NCBI GenBank assembly: GCA_947631955.1
Contig: CANRNJ010000012.1
Coordinates: forward strand, 40,760 to 104,759
Source of the DNA: an uncultured Lachnospiraceae bacterium
Lineage (GTDB): Bacteria > Bacillota > Clostridia > Lachnospirales > Lachnospiraceae
DNA length: 64,000 nt
Direction: 5' to 3'
How positions within the stretch are numbered: the first letter of the stretch is position 1; each line of letters opens with the position of its first letter. Both the position numbers and the translations under genes were made by a program. The notes under the pieces were generated by a model. The model had not been told where the DNA came from. It ran no database searches and saw only the letters and a list, made by a program, of their open reading frames with translations. Shown one piece after another: positions 19,655 to 27,973 of the stretch.

Positions 19655-19692
19655 TTGACAATATATATTTTTATGATATCATAATGATATCA
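19655..19692 (+). promoter_or_regulatory. Promoter of SPFH-RHH operon with two tandem TGATATCA operator half-sites
   Basis: TTGACA (19655-19660), a 16-nt spacer and TATCAT (19677-19682) form a promoter about 70 nt upstream of the SPFH start. Two perfect TGATATCA palindromes at 19674-19681 and 19685-19692 have centres 11 bp apart, one DNA turn, and the first overlaps the -10 box. Tandem 8-bp palindromes of this kind suit ribbon-helix-helix repressors such as the Arc-like protein encoded second in the operon, so autoregulation is inferred. Confidence 0.6.
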
Positions 19693-19758
19693 AATAAATA
19701 TTCACTGGAAGCCGGTGCCGTCGACAGGCACGCCTGCGCTTCGGGAACGGAGGAAACT

Positions 19759-20835
19759 ATGAAGGAACAGACACAAGAACAGGTCTTGGAAGAAAAGATC
19801 CTGCAGGGAAAAAAGAACGGCATGGCGGTGCTGCTTGGCGTTATCGCGCTGTACATCATCGCCATTGCAGCAATCATTATTACAGTAAGCTTTGTAAGCG
19901 GCGAACATGGCATCCTGCCGCATCTGGCGCCGCCTGTCATAATCCTGTGCGTTATCCTGATGCTGCTCGGCTGGATCCCGCTGTGCGGGCTGAAAATATT
20001 AAAACCGCAGGAAGCGCTTGTCCTGACACTTTTCGGTAAATATACCGGCACACTCAAAGGCGAAGGCTTTTACTTCGTCAACCCCTTTTGTATAGGGGTC
20101 AATCCCGCCATGCACACAAAGCTGAACCAGAGCGGGGATGTAAGCGGATCGGGAACCGGCAAATCCCTTTTATCCATCTCAACGGAAGGTATCACAAGTT
20201 CCGGTTTGAACAACTCTTACACCAAGAAACTTTCGCTTAAGATCATGACGTTAAATAACAGCCGCCAGAAGATCAACGACTGTCTGGGTAATCCGGTGGA
20301 GATCGGCATCGCCGTGACATGGCGCATCGTGGACACGGCGAAAGCGGTATTCAACGTGGATAATTACAAGGAATTTCTTTCCCTTCAGTGCGACAGTGCG
20401 CTGCGCAATATCGTCCGCATCTACCCTTACGATGTGGCGCAGGGCGTGGATACCACCGGCGACGGCATGGCGGACGAGGGAAGTCTGCGCGGCTCCAGTG
20501 ATATCGTTGCCGAAAGGATCCGTGAAGAGATCCAGAACAGGGTGCAAGAAGCCGGTTTAGAGATCGTAGAATCCCGGATCACCTATCTGGCTTACGCCCC
20601 TGAGATCGCCGCGGTCATGTTGCAGAGACAGCAGGCTTCTGCTATTATTGATGCAAGGAAAATGATCGTGGACGGCGCCGTGGGCATGGTGGAAATGGCG
20701 CTGGACAGACTGAATCAGAATCACACGATAGAATTGGACGAGGAGCGCAAAGCCGCCATGGTATCGAACCTGCTGGTGGTTCTGTGCGGCAACCACGATG
20801 CACAGCCCGTGGTCAATTCCGGCAGCCTGTATTAG
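19759..20835 (+). CDS. SPFH/Band 7 domain membrane protein
   Basis: A 358-aa protein. CGGAGGAAACT precedes the ATG at 19759. Residues about 20-90 contain two hydrophobic helices (MAVLLGVIALYIIAIAAIIIT and a second near HLAPPVIILCVILMLLGWIP). The SPFH domain begins at LKPQEALVLTLFGKYTG and runs to EIAAVMLQRQQASAIIDARK, the usual start of the helical flotillin-like region. SPFH proteins oligomerise at membranes and scaffold microdomains or proteases. A helical tail (VGMVEMALDRLNQNHTIELDEERKAAMVSNLLVVLC) follows. The next gene, 37 nt downstream, encodes an Arc-like DNA-binding protein, a pairing I recall from other Clostridia. Confidence 0.9.
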   Translation: MKEQTQEQVLEEKILQGKKNGMAVLLGVIALYIIAIAAIIITVSFVSGEHGILPHLAPPVIILCVILMLLGWIPLCGLKILKPQEALVLTLFGKYTGTLKGEGFYFVNPFCIGVNPAMHTKLNQSGDVSGSGTGKSLLSISTEGITSSGLNNSYTKKLSLKIMTLNNSRQKINDCLGNPVEIGIAVTWRIVDTAKAVFNVDNYKEFLSLQCDSALRNIVRIYPYDVAQGVDTTGDGMADEGSLRGSSDIVAERIREEIQNRVQEAGLEIVESRITYLAYAPEIAAVMLQRQQASAIIDARKMIVDGAVGMVEMALDRLNQNHTIELDEERKAAMVSNLLVVLCGNHDAQPVVNSGSLY

Positions 20836-20872
20836 CTGACGCCTCGGAGAAACAAAGAAACGGAGAACAGAG

Positions 20873-21076
20873 ATGGGCGATTCAGGAAAAAAACAAGTGC
20901 CCCTCAGATTATCGGCAAAACTATATGACGCGATCGCAGCCTGGGCGGAAGACGACTTCCGCTCAGTCAACGGTCAGATCGAATATCTGCTGACGGAGTG
21001 CGTCCGCCAGCGAAAGAAAAACGGCAGATATGTGTCGGATGAACTGGATGTGCCGCCGGAGCTTCACTTTGACTGA
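20873..21076 (+). CDS. Arc-like ribbon-helix-helix DNA-binding protein
   Basis: A 67-aa protein. [20 protein letters not shown] supplies the beta-strand and first helix of an Arc/MetJ fold, and [20 protein letters not shown] the second helix. It should dimerise and insert paired strands into the DNA major groove. As second gene of the SPFH operon it is the obvious candidate to bind the tandem TGATATCA sites at the operon promoter. An acidic C-terminal tail ([12 protein letters not shown]) could contact the SPFH protein; that is speculation. Confidence 0.85.
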   Translation: MGDSGKKQVPLRLSAKLYDAIAAWAEDDFRSVNGQIEYLLTECVRQRKKNGRYVSDELDVPPELHFD

Positions 21077-21193
21077 GATCCGGCCGCATCCGGCCGCCAT
21101 ACGGCGGGATCTGTACAGGCGCAGGACCGCGGCTGAGCAGAGTCTGTTCAGGCAAAGGCCGTGATACAGCGGAGTCTGCACGGCGCAGGACCG

Positions 21194-22171
21194 TTACTCA
21201 CACGGAAGTACAAATCCCCACTGACGCCTGATCTCGTCCAGTATGTTCATCAGACGCATCGTTTCGCTGTGGGGCATCTCGCCGCACTCTGTCTTTCCGT
21301 TCCGGATCGCCTGAACACAGGAAAGCACTTCATACTCATATCCGTTGATCTGCGGCGGCGCCGGATACTCGGCCGTCAGCTCTTTGTTCTCGTCAAACAT
21401 ACGGATCGCTCCCGGATTGTTGATCTCAAACAGTTCTATAAATCCTTTTTCCCCGTATATGACGCCTCTGTTGCGCATACATGCCAGCATATTGCTGTGG
21501 AGCACCGCCAGTTTATCCCCTTCAAAAGTCAATGCGATCCCGTTCATAAGGTCTACGCCCTGCGCGGACATAACCGCATCTGCCTGTATCTTTTTCACAG
21601 GTTCCTTAAAGACCTGCAGGGCAAAATTGATCGGATACACGCCCAGATCGAGCAGCGCGCCGCCTGCAAGCGCAGGATTCCACATGCGCTCAATATGGCT
21701 TAAAGGCGCTCCGAAATCTGCGGTAACCGCCTGTACCTCTCCGATCGTTCCCTGTGCGATCAAATCGTCCAGTATTTTTCTTGTGGGCATATATCTGGGC
21801 CAGAACGCTTCCGCCAAAAGAAGCCCCTTGTCCTCGGCAAGATCGATAAGTTCCTGCGCCTGCGCCGCGTTCACGGTAAACGCTTTTTCCAGAAGCACAT
21901 GTTTTCCGTGCTCCAGACAGAGTTTCGCATGAGGATAATGATGCGAGTGGGGAGAGGCGACATAGATCAGATCCACATCCGGATCTTCCGCCAGTTCCTC
22001 GTAAGAACCGTATGCCCTGCCAAATCCCCATCTGTCCGCAAACGCTTTCGCGCGCTCGTAACTTCTGGAAGCAACGGCAAAACACTCTGTTTCCTCCAGC
22101 TGTGACACGGCTTTTGCCATACTGTTTGCAATATTACCCGCCGCAAGGATCCCAAATCTGATTTTTTCCAT
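21194..22171 (-). CDS. Gfo/Idh/MocA family NAD(P)-dependent oxidoreductase
   Basis: A 325-aa two-domain dehydrogenase. The Rossmann dinucleotide site is IRFGILAAGNIANSMAKAV, followed by DPDVDLIYVASPHSHHYPHA and the conserved EKAFTVNAAQAQELI with the catalytic-type EK pair. The C-terminal substrate domain includes LAGGALLDLGVYPINFALQ. Substrates of this family are sugars, inositols or trans-1,2-dihydrobenzene-1,2-diol-like compounds; nothing nearby fixes which. The start is the ATG at 22169-22171 with AGGAGAGGTGGAG before it. It begins 23 nt after the PAP2 phosphatase stop. Confidence 0.93.
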   Translation of the reverse strand: MEKIRFGILAAGNIANSMAKAVSQLEETECFAVASRSYERAKAFADRWGFGRAYGSYEELAEDPDVDLIYVASPHSHHYPHAKLCLEHGKHVLLEKAFTVNAAQAQELIDLAEDKGLLLAEAFWPRYMPTRKILDDLIAQGTIGEVQAVTADFGAPLSHIERMWNPALAGGALLDLGVYPINFALQVFKEPVKKIQADAVMSAQGVDLMNGIALTFEGDKLAVLHSNMLACMRNRGVIYGEKGFIELFEINNPGAIRMFDENKELTAEYPAPPQINGYEYEVLSCVQAIRNGKTECGEMPHSETMRLMNILDEIRRQWGFVLPCE

Positions 22172-22194
22172 GATTGCTCCACCTCTCCTGCTTT

Positions 22195-22749
22195 TTATTG
22201 TCCGGCCGCAGCCCGTTTTCGTTCGATCCATTCTACAGCTGCCACAGCCGCCATGCTGATCAGGATACCGTCTATCATTCCGAACAGTACGTCGCTCGGA
22301 TAATGCACGCCCACATACAGCCGCGAAAGCGCAATAAGGCTTGCAAGGACGATTGCCGGGATGCCGTATCGCTTCGGCAGTTTCTTCCACATGACTCCCG
22401 CCGCCGCGAACGAGCTGCCGGAATGTCCCGACGGGAACGAGTATTCTCCAGGCTTCGGCACAAGATACGTCAGCCCCTCTATCACCTCATAAGGTCTTGT
22501 TCTGGCAAACAGATTTTTCAGGATGATGTTGTTGACAAGAAGCGTCCCGATCAGCGCCACCGCCATCATGCATCCCACCCGCCGCGTCTTTGGAAGGATC
22601 AGCAGCAGAAGCGTAAGCAGGATCCAGACGGCGCCGCCGTTGCCCAGTGCCGTGACCACCCGTACAAAAGGCGTCAGGACCGGGTTCCTCACATACTCCT
22701 GAATCAGCAGCAGAATACCGCCGTCAAGACCGATCAACCAATCCAACAT
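22195..22749 (-). CDS. PAP2 family membrane phosphatase
   Basis: A 184-aa polytopic membrane protein of the phosphatidic-acid phosphatase type 2 superfamily. All three catalytic motifs are visible: KNLFARTRP (KxxxxxxRP), PSGHS, and SRLYVGVHYPSD (SRxxxxxHxxxD). Bacterial members dephosphorylate undecaprenyl pyrophosphate or lipid phosphates at the outer face of the membrane. GGAGGAGG sits upstream of the ATG at 22747-22749, preferred over an in-frame ATG at 22794. It is likely the first gene of a two-gene unit with the oxidoreductase. Confidence 0.93.
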   Translation of the reverse strand: MLDWLIGLDGGILLLIQEYVRNPVLTPFVRVVTALGNGGAVWILLTLLLLILPKTRRVGCMMAVALIGTLLVNNIILKNLFARTRPYEVIEGLTYLVPKPGEYSFPSGHSGSSFAAAGVMWKKLPKRYGIPAIVLASLIALSRLYVGVHYPSDVLFGMIDGILISMAAVAAVEWIERKRAAAGQ

Positions 22750-22828
22750 AATATACCTCCTCCTGCCGTTTATCCGCGATTGCCGCAAAACCATGACGGA
22801 TTATGAAGTCTGTACCTGAATACTCAGA

Positions 22829-22943
22829 TGCCAATACCGTAAACTACTTCGGGAGAATCGCAACGCGATTCTCTTAGCGCAGACTGCTAGGTCTGCGCTT
22901 ATTATACCACACACTCCAGCGCCAGTACCGTAAATCATTTCGG
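22829..22943. repeat. Two-hairpin intergenic repeat, copy 1 plus partial second unit
   Basis: The unit starts ATGCCAATACCGTAAAC, contains two perfect hairpins (GAGAATCGC/GCGATTCTC at 22853-22873 and AGCGCAGAC/GTCTGCGCT at 22876-22899), then TTATTATACCA. A second unit begins at about 22919 and stops after 25 nt. The same element occurs twice at 44141-44321 with compensatory changes in both stems, so the structure is under selection. It sits between divergent PAP2 and trkA. Confidence 0.8.
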
Positions 22944-23015
22944 AATATGTCATAAAAAACTAATGCTTTTTTTGTAAAACAGTGCTATATTATACAGGAG
23001 ATACTTGGAAATGGA

Positions 23016-24425
23016 GTGAGCAATGCATTGAAACAGAAAAGATCCGGTGAACGGGGACTTAAGATCATCATCGTCGGATGCGGCAAAGTCGGGCAGACTC
23101 TGGTCGCCCAGCTGAGCAAAGAAGGACATGATATCACCCTGATAGACAATAACGCACAAAAAATTCAGGAACTGACGAACCTGTATGATGTCATGGGGAT
23201 CGTCGGAAACGGCGCCAGCTACAGCGTTCAGATCGAAGCGGGGATCGAAGATACCGACCTGATCATCGCCGTGACGGACTCCGATGAATTAAATCTCCTG
23301 TGCTGTACGGTGGCTAAACGTGTCGGCAACTGCTCCGCGATCGCCAGAGTCCGCACTCCGGACTACAGCAAGGAATCCGGATACCTGAGGGACAAACTCG
23401 GCCTTGCCATGATCATCAATCCGGAATTGGAAGCAGCCCGTGAAGTGGCGCGTATCCTGTATCTGCCCACCGCGCTTGAAGTAAGCACCTTTGCGCACGG
23501 GCAGGCGGAAATGATCAAATTCAAGGTGCCCGACGGCAATCTTCTGGACGGTATGACGATTGTAGAACTGGGAAGGACGCTCGGCAGACATATCGCGGAC
23601 AATGTCCTGATCTGCGCGGTCGAGCGCGAACGCGATATCCATATCCCGTCCGGTAATTTCCGTATCCAGAAAGACGATCTGATCTCTTTTGTGGCGGCAA
23701 GACCTATCGCAAAAACCTTTTTGGAAAAAATAGGTTTTAAGACGCACGCCGTCAAAAACACCATGATCATCGGCGGCGGCAAATCCGCATACTACCTTGC
23801 CACCCTGCTGCTGCATATGGGCATCTCCGTCAAGATCATCGAGAGCAGCCAGAAACGCTGCGAAGAGCTGAGTATCCTTCTGCCGAAGGCTGTCATCATC
23901 AACGGCGACGGCACCAACGAAGAACTCCTCAAAGAAGAGGGGATCGAATATATAGAATCCTTTGTCCCCCTGACCGGTATCGACGAAGAAAACATCATGC
24001 TGACGCTTCATGCCAAAAATGTGTCGCAGGCCAAAGTGATCACCAAGATCAACCGCATTACTTTCAACGATGTGGTGGACAATCTGGATCTGGGCAGCGT
24101 GATCTATCCCAAATTTATTACCTCGGAAGCGATCATTGCCTATGTCCGGGCAAAAAAGGATTCCATGAACAGCAATATCGAAACCCTGTATCATATGTTC
24201 GACTCTCGTGTGGAGGCGATCGAGTTCCGCGTGGAGAATGAATCCAAGGTCACAAATATCCCGCTGATGGATCTGAACCTGAAAAAGGGACTGCTGATCT
24301 CTTTTATCCACCGGAACGGATCCATCATCATCCCCAGCGGCCAAGACTCCATACAAGTGGGCGACACTGTCATGGTCGTCACCACGCACACGGGATTTAA
24401 TTCGATCCAAGATATTTTAAACTGA
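23016..24425 (+). CDS. trkA: Trk potassium uptake regulatory subunit TrkA
   Basis: A 469-aa cytoplasmic ring-forming protein that gates the TrkH channel in response to nucleotides. Two RCK repeats are visible. The first Rossmann fold begins LKIIIVGCGKVGQTLVAQL (residue about 16) and the second NTMIIGGGKSAYYLATLLLHMG (residue about 247); each is followed by a TrkA_C domain (for example LLDGMTIVELGRTLGRH). I used GTG 23016, preceded by GGAA; a TTG at 23028 is an alternative because most TrkA proteins start directly at KIIIVG. It is followed 48 nt later by trkH. Confidence 0.95.
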   Translation: MSNALKQKRSGERGLKIIIVGCGKVGQTLVAQLSKEGHDITLIDNNAQKIQELTNLYDVMGIVGNGASYSVQIEAGIEDTDLIIAVTDSDELNLLCCTVAKRVGNCSAIARVRTPDYSKESGYLRDKLGLAMIINPELEAAREVARILYLPTALEVSTFAHGQAEMIKFKVPDGNLLDGMTIVELGRTLGRHIADNVLICAVERERDIHIPSGNFRIQKDDLISFVAARPIAKTFLEKIGFKTHAVKNTMIIGGGKSAYYLATLLLHMGISVKIIESSQKRCEELSILLPKAVIINGDGTNEELLKEEGIEYIESFVPLTGIDEENIMLTLHAKNVSQAKVITKINRITFNDVVDNLDLGSVIYPKFITSEAIIAYVRAKKDSMNSNIETLYHMFDSRVEAIEFRVENESKVTNIPLMDLNLKKGLLISFIHRNGSIIIPSGQDSIQVGDTVMVVTTHTGFNSIQDILN

Positions 24426-24473
24426 CGCAAGACGGTAAAATATGCACTGTGAAAGGACAGATCATACATACAT

Positions 24474-25967
24474 ATGAACAGTTCAATCATTCGATTCATC
24501 TTAGGATATGTTTTAAAAACAGAAAGCGTTCTCCTGCTGCTTCCCTGTCTGATCGCGCTCCTCTACTCCGAGCCCGAAGGCATATGGTATCTGCCCGTTG
24601 CGGCGGTATGCTTTTTAACAGGATTCCTCATGACGAGAAAAAAGCCTTCCAACAACGTCTTCTATCTGAAAGAAGGCTGTATCGCCACATCCTTAAGCTG
24701 GATCCTCTTAAGTTTTTTCGGCTGTCTTCCGTTTTTCCTCACCAAGGAGATCCCTTCCCTCACCGACGCGCTGTTTGAAACGATCTCCGGCTTTACGACT
24801 ACCGGAGCAAGTATTCTGAGCGATGTGGAAGCGCTTTCCCATTGCTCTCTGTTCTGGCGCAGCTTTACGCACTGGGTCGGCGGCATGGGAGTCCTTGTAT
24901 TCCTTCTTGCAATCATTCCGCTGAGCGGCGGATCCAACATCAATCTGATGCGGGCGGAAAGCCCCGGCCCTTCGGTCGGCAAGCTTGTTCCCAAAGTAAA
25001 AACCACGGCGCGTTATCTGTACCTGATCTACCTGGGCATGACCGTAATCGAAACGCTGCTCCTTGTCTTCGGGAAAATGCCCTTGTTTGATGCCGTATGC
25101 ACCAGTTTCGGCACGGCCGGGACCGGCGGTTTTGGTATCAAAAATTCCAGTATAGCCGATTATTCTCCCTATATCCAATGGGTCGTTACCATCTTCATGA
25201 TCCTCTTTGGCGTCAATTTCAACGCCTATTACCTGATCCTTTTCGGCAAGATCAAGAGCGCGCTGAAAATGGAAGAGATCCGGTATTATCTTCTGATCAT
25301 ATTCGTTTCGGTTGCGATCATCTTCCTCAACATCCTCGGACTGTGCGCCAATGCTTTCGAGGCGCTGACACAATCCGCGTTCCAAGTCGCGTCCATCATT
25401 ACGACGACCGGTTTCTCTACGACCGATTTCAATACATGGGACGCATCCTGCAAGGTGGTCCTTGTACTTCTGATGTTTGTCGGCGCCTGTGCCGGCAGTA
25501 CGGGCGGCGGTATCAAAGTGTCCCGGCTTGTGATCCTTTTTAAGACCGTCCGCAAGGAATTTACATCCTACATCCACCCGAAGAGTATCAAGAAAATAAA
25601 AATGGACGACAAGCCCGTAGAGCACGAGGTGATCCGCACCATCAACGTGTACCTCGTCACCTTCATCGTTCTTTTCGTCCTTTCGGTATTCCTTATCTCC
25701 TTCGACGATACCGACCTGATAACCAGTTTTACCGCTGTGGCCGCCACCATCAACAATATCGGCCCCGGCCTTGAAATGGTGGGGCCCACACAGAATTTCG
25801 CTTTCTTCTCCCCTCTGGCCAAGTATGTCCTGATGTTTGACATGCTTGCGGGAAGACTGGAATTATTCCCGCTGCTCCTGCTGTTCAATCTGTCGATCTG
25901 GAAAGATCTCTTTGCCTATAAAAAGAGCGTCCACAGTCTGAAAAAAGAGAGGAATCTCTCTCACTGA
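24474..25967 (+). CDS. trkH: Trk/Ktr potassium channel subunit TrkH
   Basis: A 497-aa membrane protein with four M1-P-M2 repeats. Pore-loop segments are visible as SGFTTTGASIL, GTAGTGGFGIKNSS, ITTTGFSTTDFNTW and TINNIGPGLEMVGP, containing the four selectivity-filter glycines. CAGSTGGGIKVSRLVIL is also family-specific. Together with TrkA it forms a K+ uptake system used for osmotic and pH balance. The 3' end overlaps the convergent glycosylase gene by 7 nt. Confidence 0.95.
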   Translation: MNSSIIRFILGYVLKTESVLLLLPCLIALLYSEPEGIWYLPVAAVCFLTGFLMTRKKPSNNVFYLKEGCIATSLSWILLSFFGCLPFFLTKEIPSLTDALFETISGFTTTGASILSDVEALSHCSLFWRSFTHWVGGMGVLVFLLAIIPLSGGSNINLMRAESPGPSVGKLVPKVKTTARYLYLIYLGMTVIETLLLVFGKMPLFDAVCTSFGTAGTGGFGIKNSSIADYSPYIQWVVTIFMILFGVNFNAYYLILFGKIKSALKMEEIRYYLLIIFVSVAIIFLNILGLCANAFEALTQSAFQVASIITTTGFSTTDFNTWDASCKVVLVLLMFVGACAGSTGGGIKVSRLVILFKTVRKEFTSYIHPKSIKKIKMDDKPVEHEVIRTINVYLVTFIVLFVLSVFLISFDDTDLITSFTAVAATINNIGPGLEMVGPTQNFAFFSPLAKYVLMFDMLAGRLELFPLLLLFNLSIWKDLFAYKKSVHSLKKERNLSH

Positions 25968-26437
25968 CAGCGTATCACGCTCCATGCCTCCACCAGTTTC
26001 TCCAATGAGTATCCCGCATTGGCCGGACTGGTAGACGGCAGCGGACGCGCCATGATCCCGTTTACCGGAAAAATATATCTTCGATACAATTCATACGCCT
26101 TGGAGCCGTTGGTGTAGACCGAACGTATGGGAGCTTTCGACAAAATACAGCTAAGGTCGTTGGGGCGCACGTTCCGGATACTGGCATCCGCAGAGCCCTC
26201 TATCTCACAGCTTGCAATAACATCCCACAAAGCCACATGATTTTCCAACAGCATCAACCGTTTCTGCTCTATCGTTTCCGGAATTTCACAGTCCAGGACC
26301 TGCGCCATGACACGCCAGAACCGATTCTGCTTGTGGCCGTAGAAAAACTGCTGTTCCCTCGACTTGACGGAAGGAAAACTTCCCAGTATCAATATTTCGG
26401 ATCTTTCATCAAATACCGGATCAATATTGTGTATCAT
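25961..26437 (-). CDS. Hypoxanthine-DNA glycosylase (UDG superfamily)
   Basis: A 158-aa DNA-repair enzyme of the single-domain UDG superfamily, closest to the family 6 hypoxanthine-DNA glycosylases. Motif 1 is ILILGSFPSVKSREQQFFYGHKQNRFW, where Asn of QNRFW is the catalytic-type residue, and the C-terminal motif is LPSTSPANAGYS. It would remove deaminated adenine (hypoxanthine) from DNA. Monocistronic; next gene upstream is divergent. Confidence 0.85.
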   Translation of the reverse strand: MIHNIDPVFDERSEILILGSFPSVKSREQQFFYGHKQNRFWRVMAQVLDCEIPETIEQKRLMLLENHVALWDVIASCEIEGSADASIRNVRPNDLSCILSKAPIRSVYTNGSKAYELYRRYIFPVNGIMARPLPSTSPANAGYSLEKLVEAWSVIRCQ

Positions 26438-26454
26438 CCTAATCTCCGTTTCTT

Positions 26455-26531
26455 TTATAACATTGAATTGTTGTAAAAATCAAATCTGCACCACTAACGA
26501 TGGTATTTTTGCATATACAACTTATTGTTGT
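26455..26531 (+). promoter_or_regulatory. Two inverted repeats upstream of the Xre gene
   Basis: TTATAACA-N6-TGTTGTAA at 26455-26476 and ACAAC-TTATT-GTTGT at 26517-26531, 50-125 nt before the Xre gene and after the start of the divergent glycosylase gene. Both carry an ACA(A)...(T)TGT core typical of operators for dimeric helix-turn-helix repressors. Autoregulation by the adjacent Xre protein is an inference. Confidence 0.45.
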
Positions 26532-26579
26532 GTCATAATAATCCAAACAATGTTTTAAGTTTGGAGGAAAAAGCCCGGA

Positions 26580-26927
26580 ATGAAAGAATTACGCGAACTG
26601 ATACGCGATCTGCGTGAAGACCATGATCTAAAACAGAAAGATGTCGCAAAACATCTTGGCATCTCACAACAGACCTACTCCAACTACGAGAACGGGCACC
26701 GTGAGATCCCTACATGGGCGGTCGTATCCCTCTCCAAACTCTATAAAGTCAGCACGGATTACCTGTTGGGCACTGACACAGGATACCTCGGCAGCACCAA
26801 TCTCAAAAGCCCTTATCTGGAAAATATCACGATGCACGATATCATGTATGATATCCAGAAATTCAAACGCGAGGAACGCAAAGACCTCGTCAAATATATC
26901 CAATATTTAAAAAGTTCCGGTAAATAG
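26580..26927 (+). CDS. Xre-family transcription regulator
   Basis: A 115-aa protein with an N-terminal helix-turn-helix (LKQKDVAKHLGISQQTYSNYENGHREIP, residues about 18-45) followed by LYKVSTDYLLG, the usual end of the HTH_3 domain. The C-terminal 50 residues are helical and acidic/basic and probably dimerise. GGAGG is upstream of the ATG. Its 3' end overlaps the convergent GNAT-NUDIX gene by 21 nt. Targets unknown; two inverted repeats in its own upstream region are candidates. Confidence 0.9.
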   Translation: MKELRELIRDLREDHDLKQKDVAKHLGISQQTYSNYENGHREIPTWAVVSLSKLYKVSTDYLLGTDTGYLGSTNLKSPYLENITMHDIMYDIQKFKREERKDLVKYIQYLKSSGK

Positions 26928-27914
26928 GGATGTTTCAGCGTACGCTTCCTGAAGTTTTTTAATCAATCCCTTATCGGCCGGAAGCCAGTCCACACTGTCC
27001 AGAGCGTCCCCTGTCAGCCATCTGGCCGCCTTGTGTTCTTTTAACATCAGCGCACCCGACTTGACCGTGCACAGGAAACAGTGCAGCGTCAAATGGAACT
27101 GAGGATAATCATACTCCACTGTGTCAAAAAGTTCCCCGACTTCTATCTCCGTATCCAGTTCCTCCCGGATCTCACGCTTAAGCGCCTGTTCGGGCGTTTC
27201 TCCCGCTTCGATCTTACCGCCGGGAAACTCCCATCCGTCCTTAAATTCTCCGTATCCGCGCTGGGTCGCAAAGATCCGTCCATGCGCAGTTATAATGGCT
27301 GCTGCGACTTCAATATGTTTCCTCTGGACCTGCATATGTGTATCCTTATGTAAGAAATAACCGAGGTCAAGCCTTACTTCCCGTCTGCCAATATCATTGT
27401 TTGTGTAACAACATGTATCAAAGCCTATCAGTTTAAAGCCCTCGTGAAGATAAAACGCGATTGCGCCCGTATTACAGGACTGCGTTTCTAAAATGATTGC
27501 GCGCCTGTTCTGGCAACGCGCTATCTCTTTTGCTTTATCCATCAGCCTCCTGCCAATCCCCTGACGGCGGAGCGTTTCCGACACCCATAATTCTGTTACC
27601 ATAAGCCTGTTTGACCATTCCTCAGGACAGACCTCGATACAGGCCAGCAGCGCGCCGTCCGAACCGAGAACGCCGTAAGCTTCGGCTTTTTCCCAATGAT
27701 CCTGATACAGGGAATCGGGAAAATCATATTCCTCCGGCGTATGAACGATTTCCTTTTCCGCCGTTTTCCTGACAAGAGCGACGGTACACCCGTTTTGATC
27801 CAACGGACTTATTTCCAGATCATAATAGCTGTCGCTTCTTGTCACCAACGGTATCGGTACGCCTTTCCATTTTTCTTTTGGCAGCGCCTCAATTTCGATT
27901 TCACAATGTTCCAT
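26907..27914 (-). CDS. Fused GNAT acetyltransferase and NUDIX hydrolase
   Basis: A 335-aa two-domain enzyme. Residues about 60-190 form a GNAT fold with the acetyl-CoA loop VSETLRRQGIGRRLMDKA and the C-terminal NTGAIAFYLHEGFKLIGFD. Residues about 198-330 are a MutT-type NUDIX domain: IEVAAAIITAHGRIFATQR, then the complete Nudix box GGKIEAGETPEQALKREIREELD. The second half resembles (deoxy)nucleoside triphosphate pyrophosphohydrolases that clean oxidised nucleotides. The two active sites probably act independently. I recall the same fusion in other Clostridia, so it is not an assembly error. Confidence 0.9.
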   Translation of the reverse strand: MEHCEIEIEALPKEKWKGVPIPLVTRSDSYYDLEISPLDQNGCTVALVRKTAEKEIVHTPEEYDFPDSLYQDHWEKAEAYGVLGSDGALLACIEVCPEEWSNRLMVTELWVSETLRRQGIGRRLMDKAKEIARCQNRRAIILETQSCNTGAIAFYLHEGFKLIGFDTCCYTNNDIGRREVRLDLGYFLHKDTHMQVQRKHIEVAAAIITAHGRIFATQRGYGEFKDGWEFPGGKIEAGETPEQALKREIREELDTEIEVGELFDTVEYDYPQFHLTLHCFLCTVKSGALMLKEHKAARWLTGDALDSVDWLPADKGLIKKLQEAYAETSLFTGTF

Positions 27915-27973
27915 TTGATATTCCTTTCTGCTGCTCCCTTTTTACATAATCTTAGTTCAAATATTAAAATGAT

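Noticed and set aside
22829..22943. tRNA or riboswitch
   Set aside because: Two hairpins only, no cloverleaf, and the same element occurs at unrelated places; it is a dispersed repeat.
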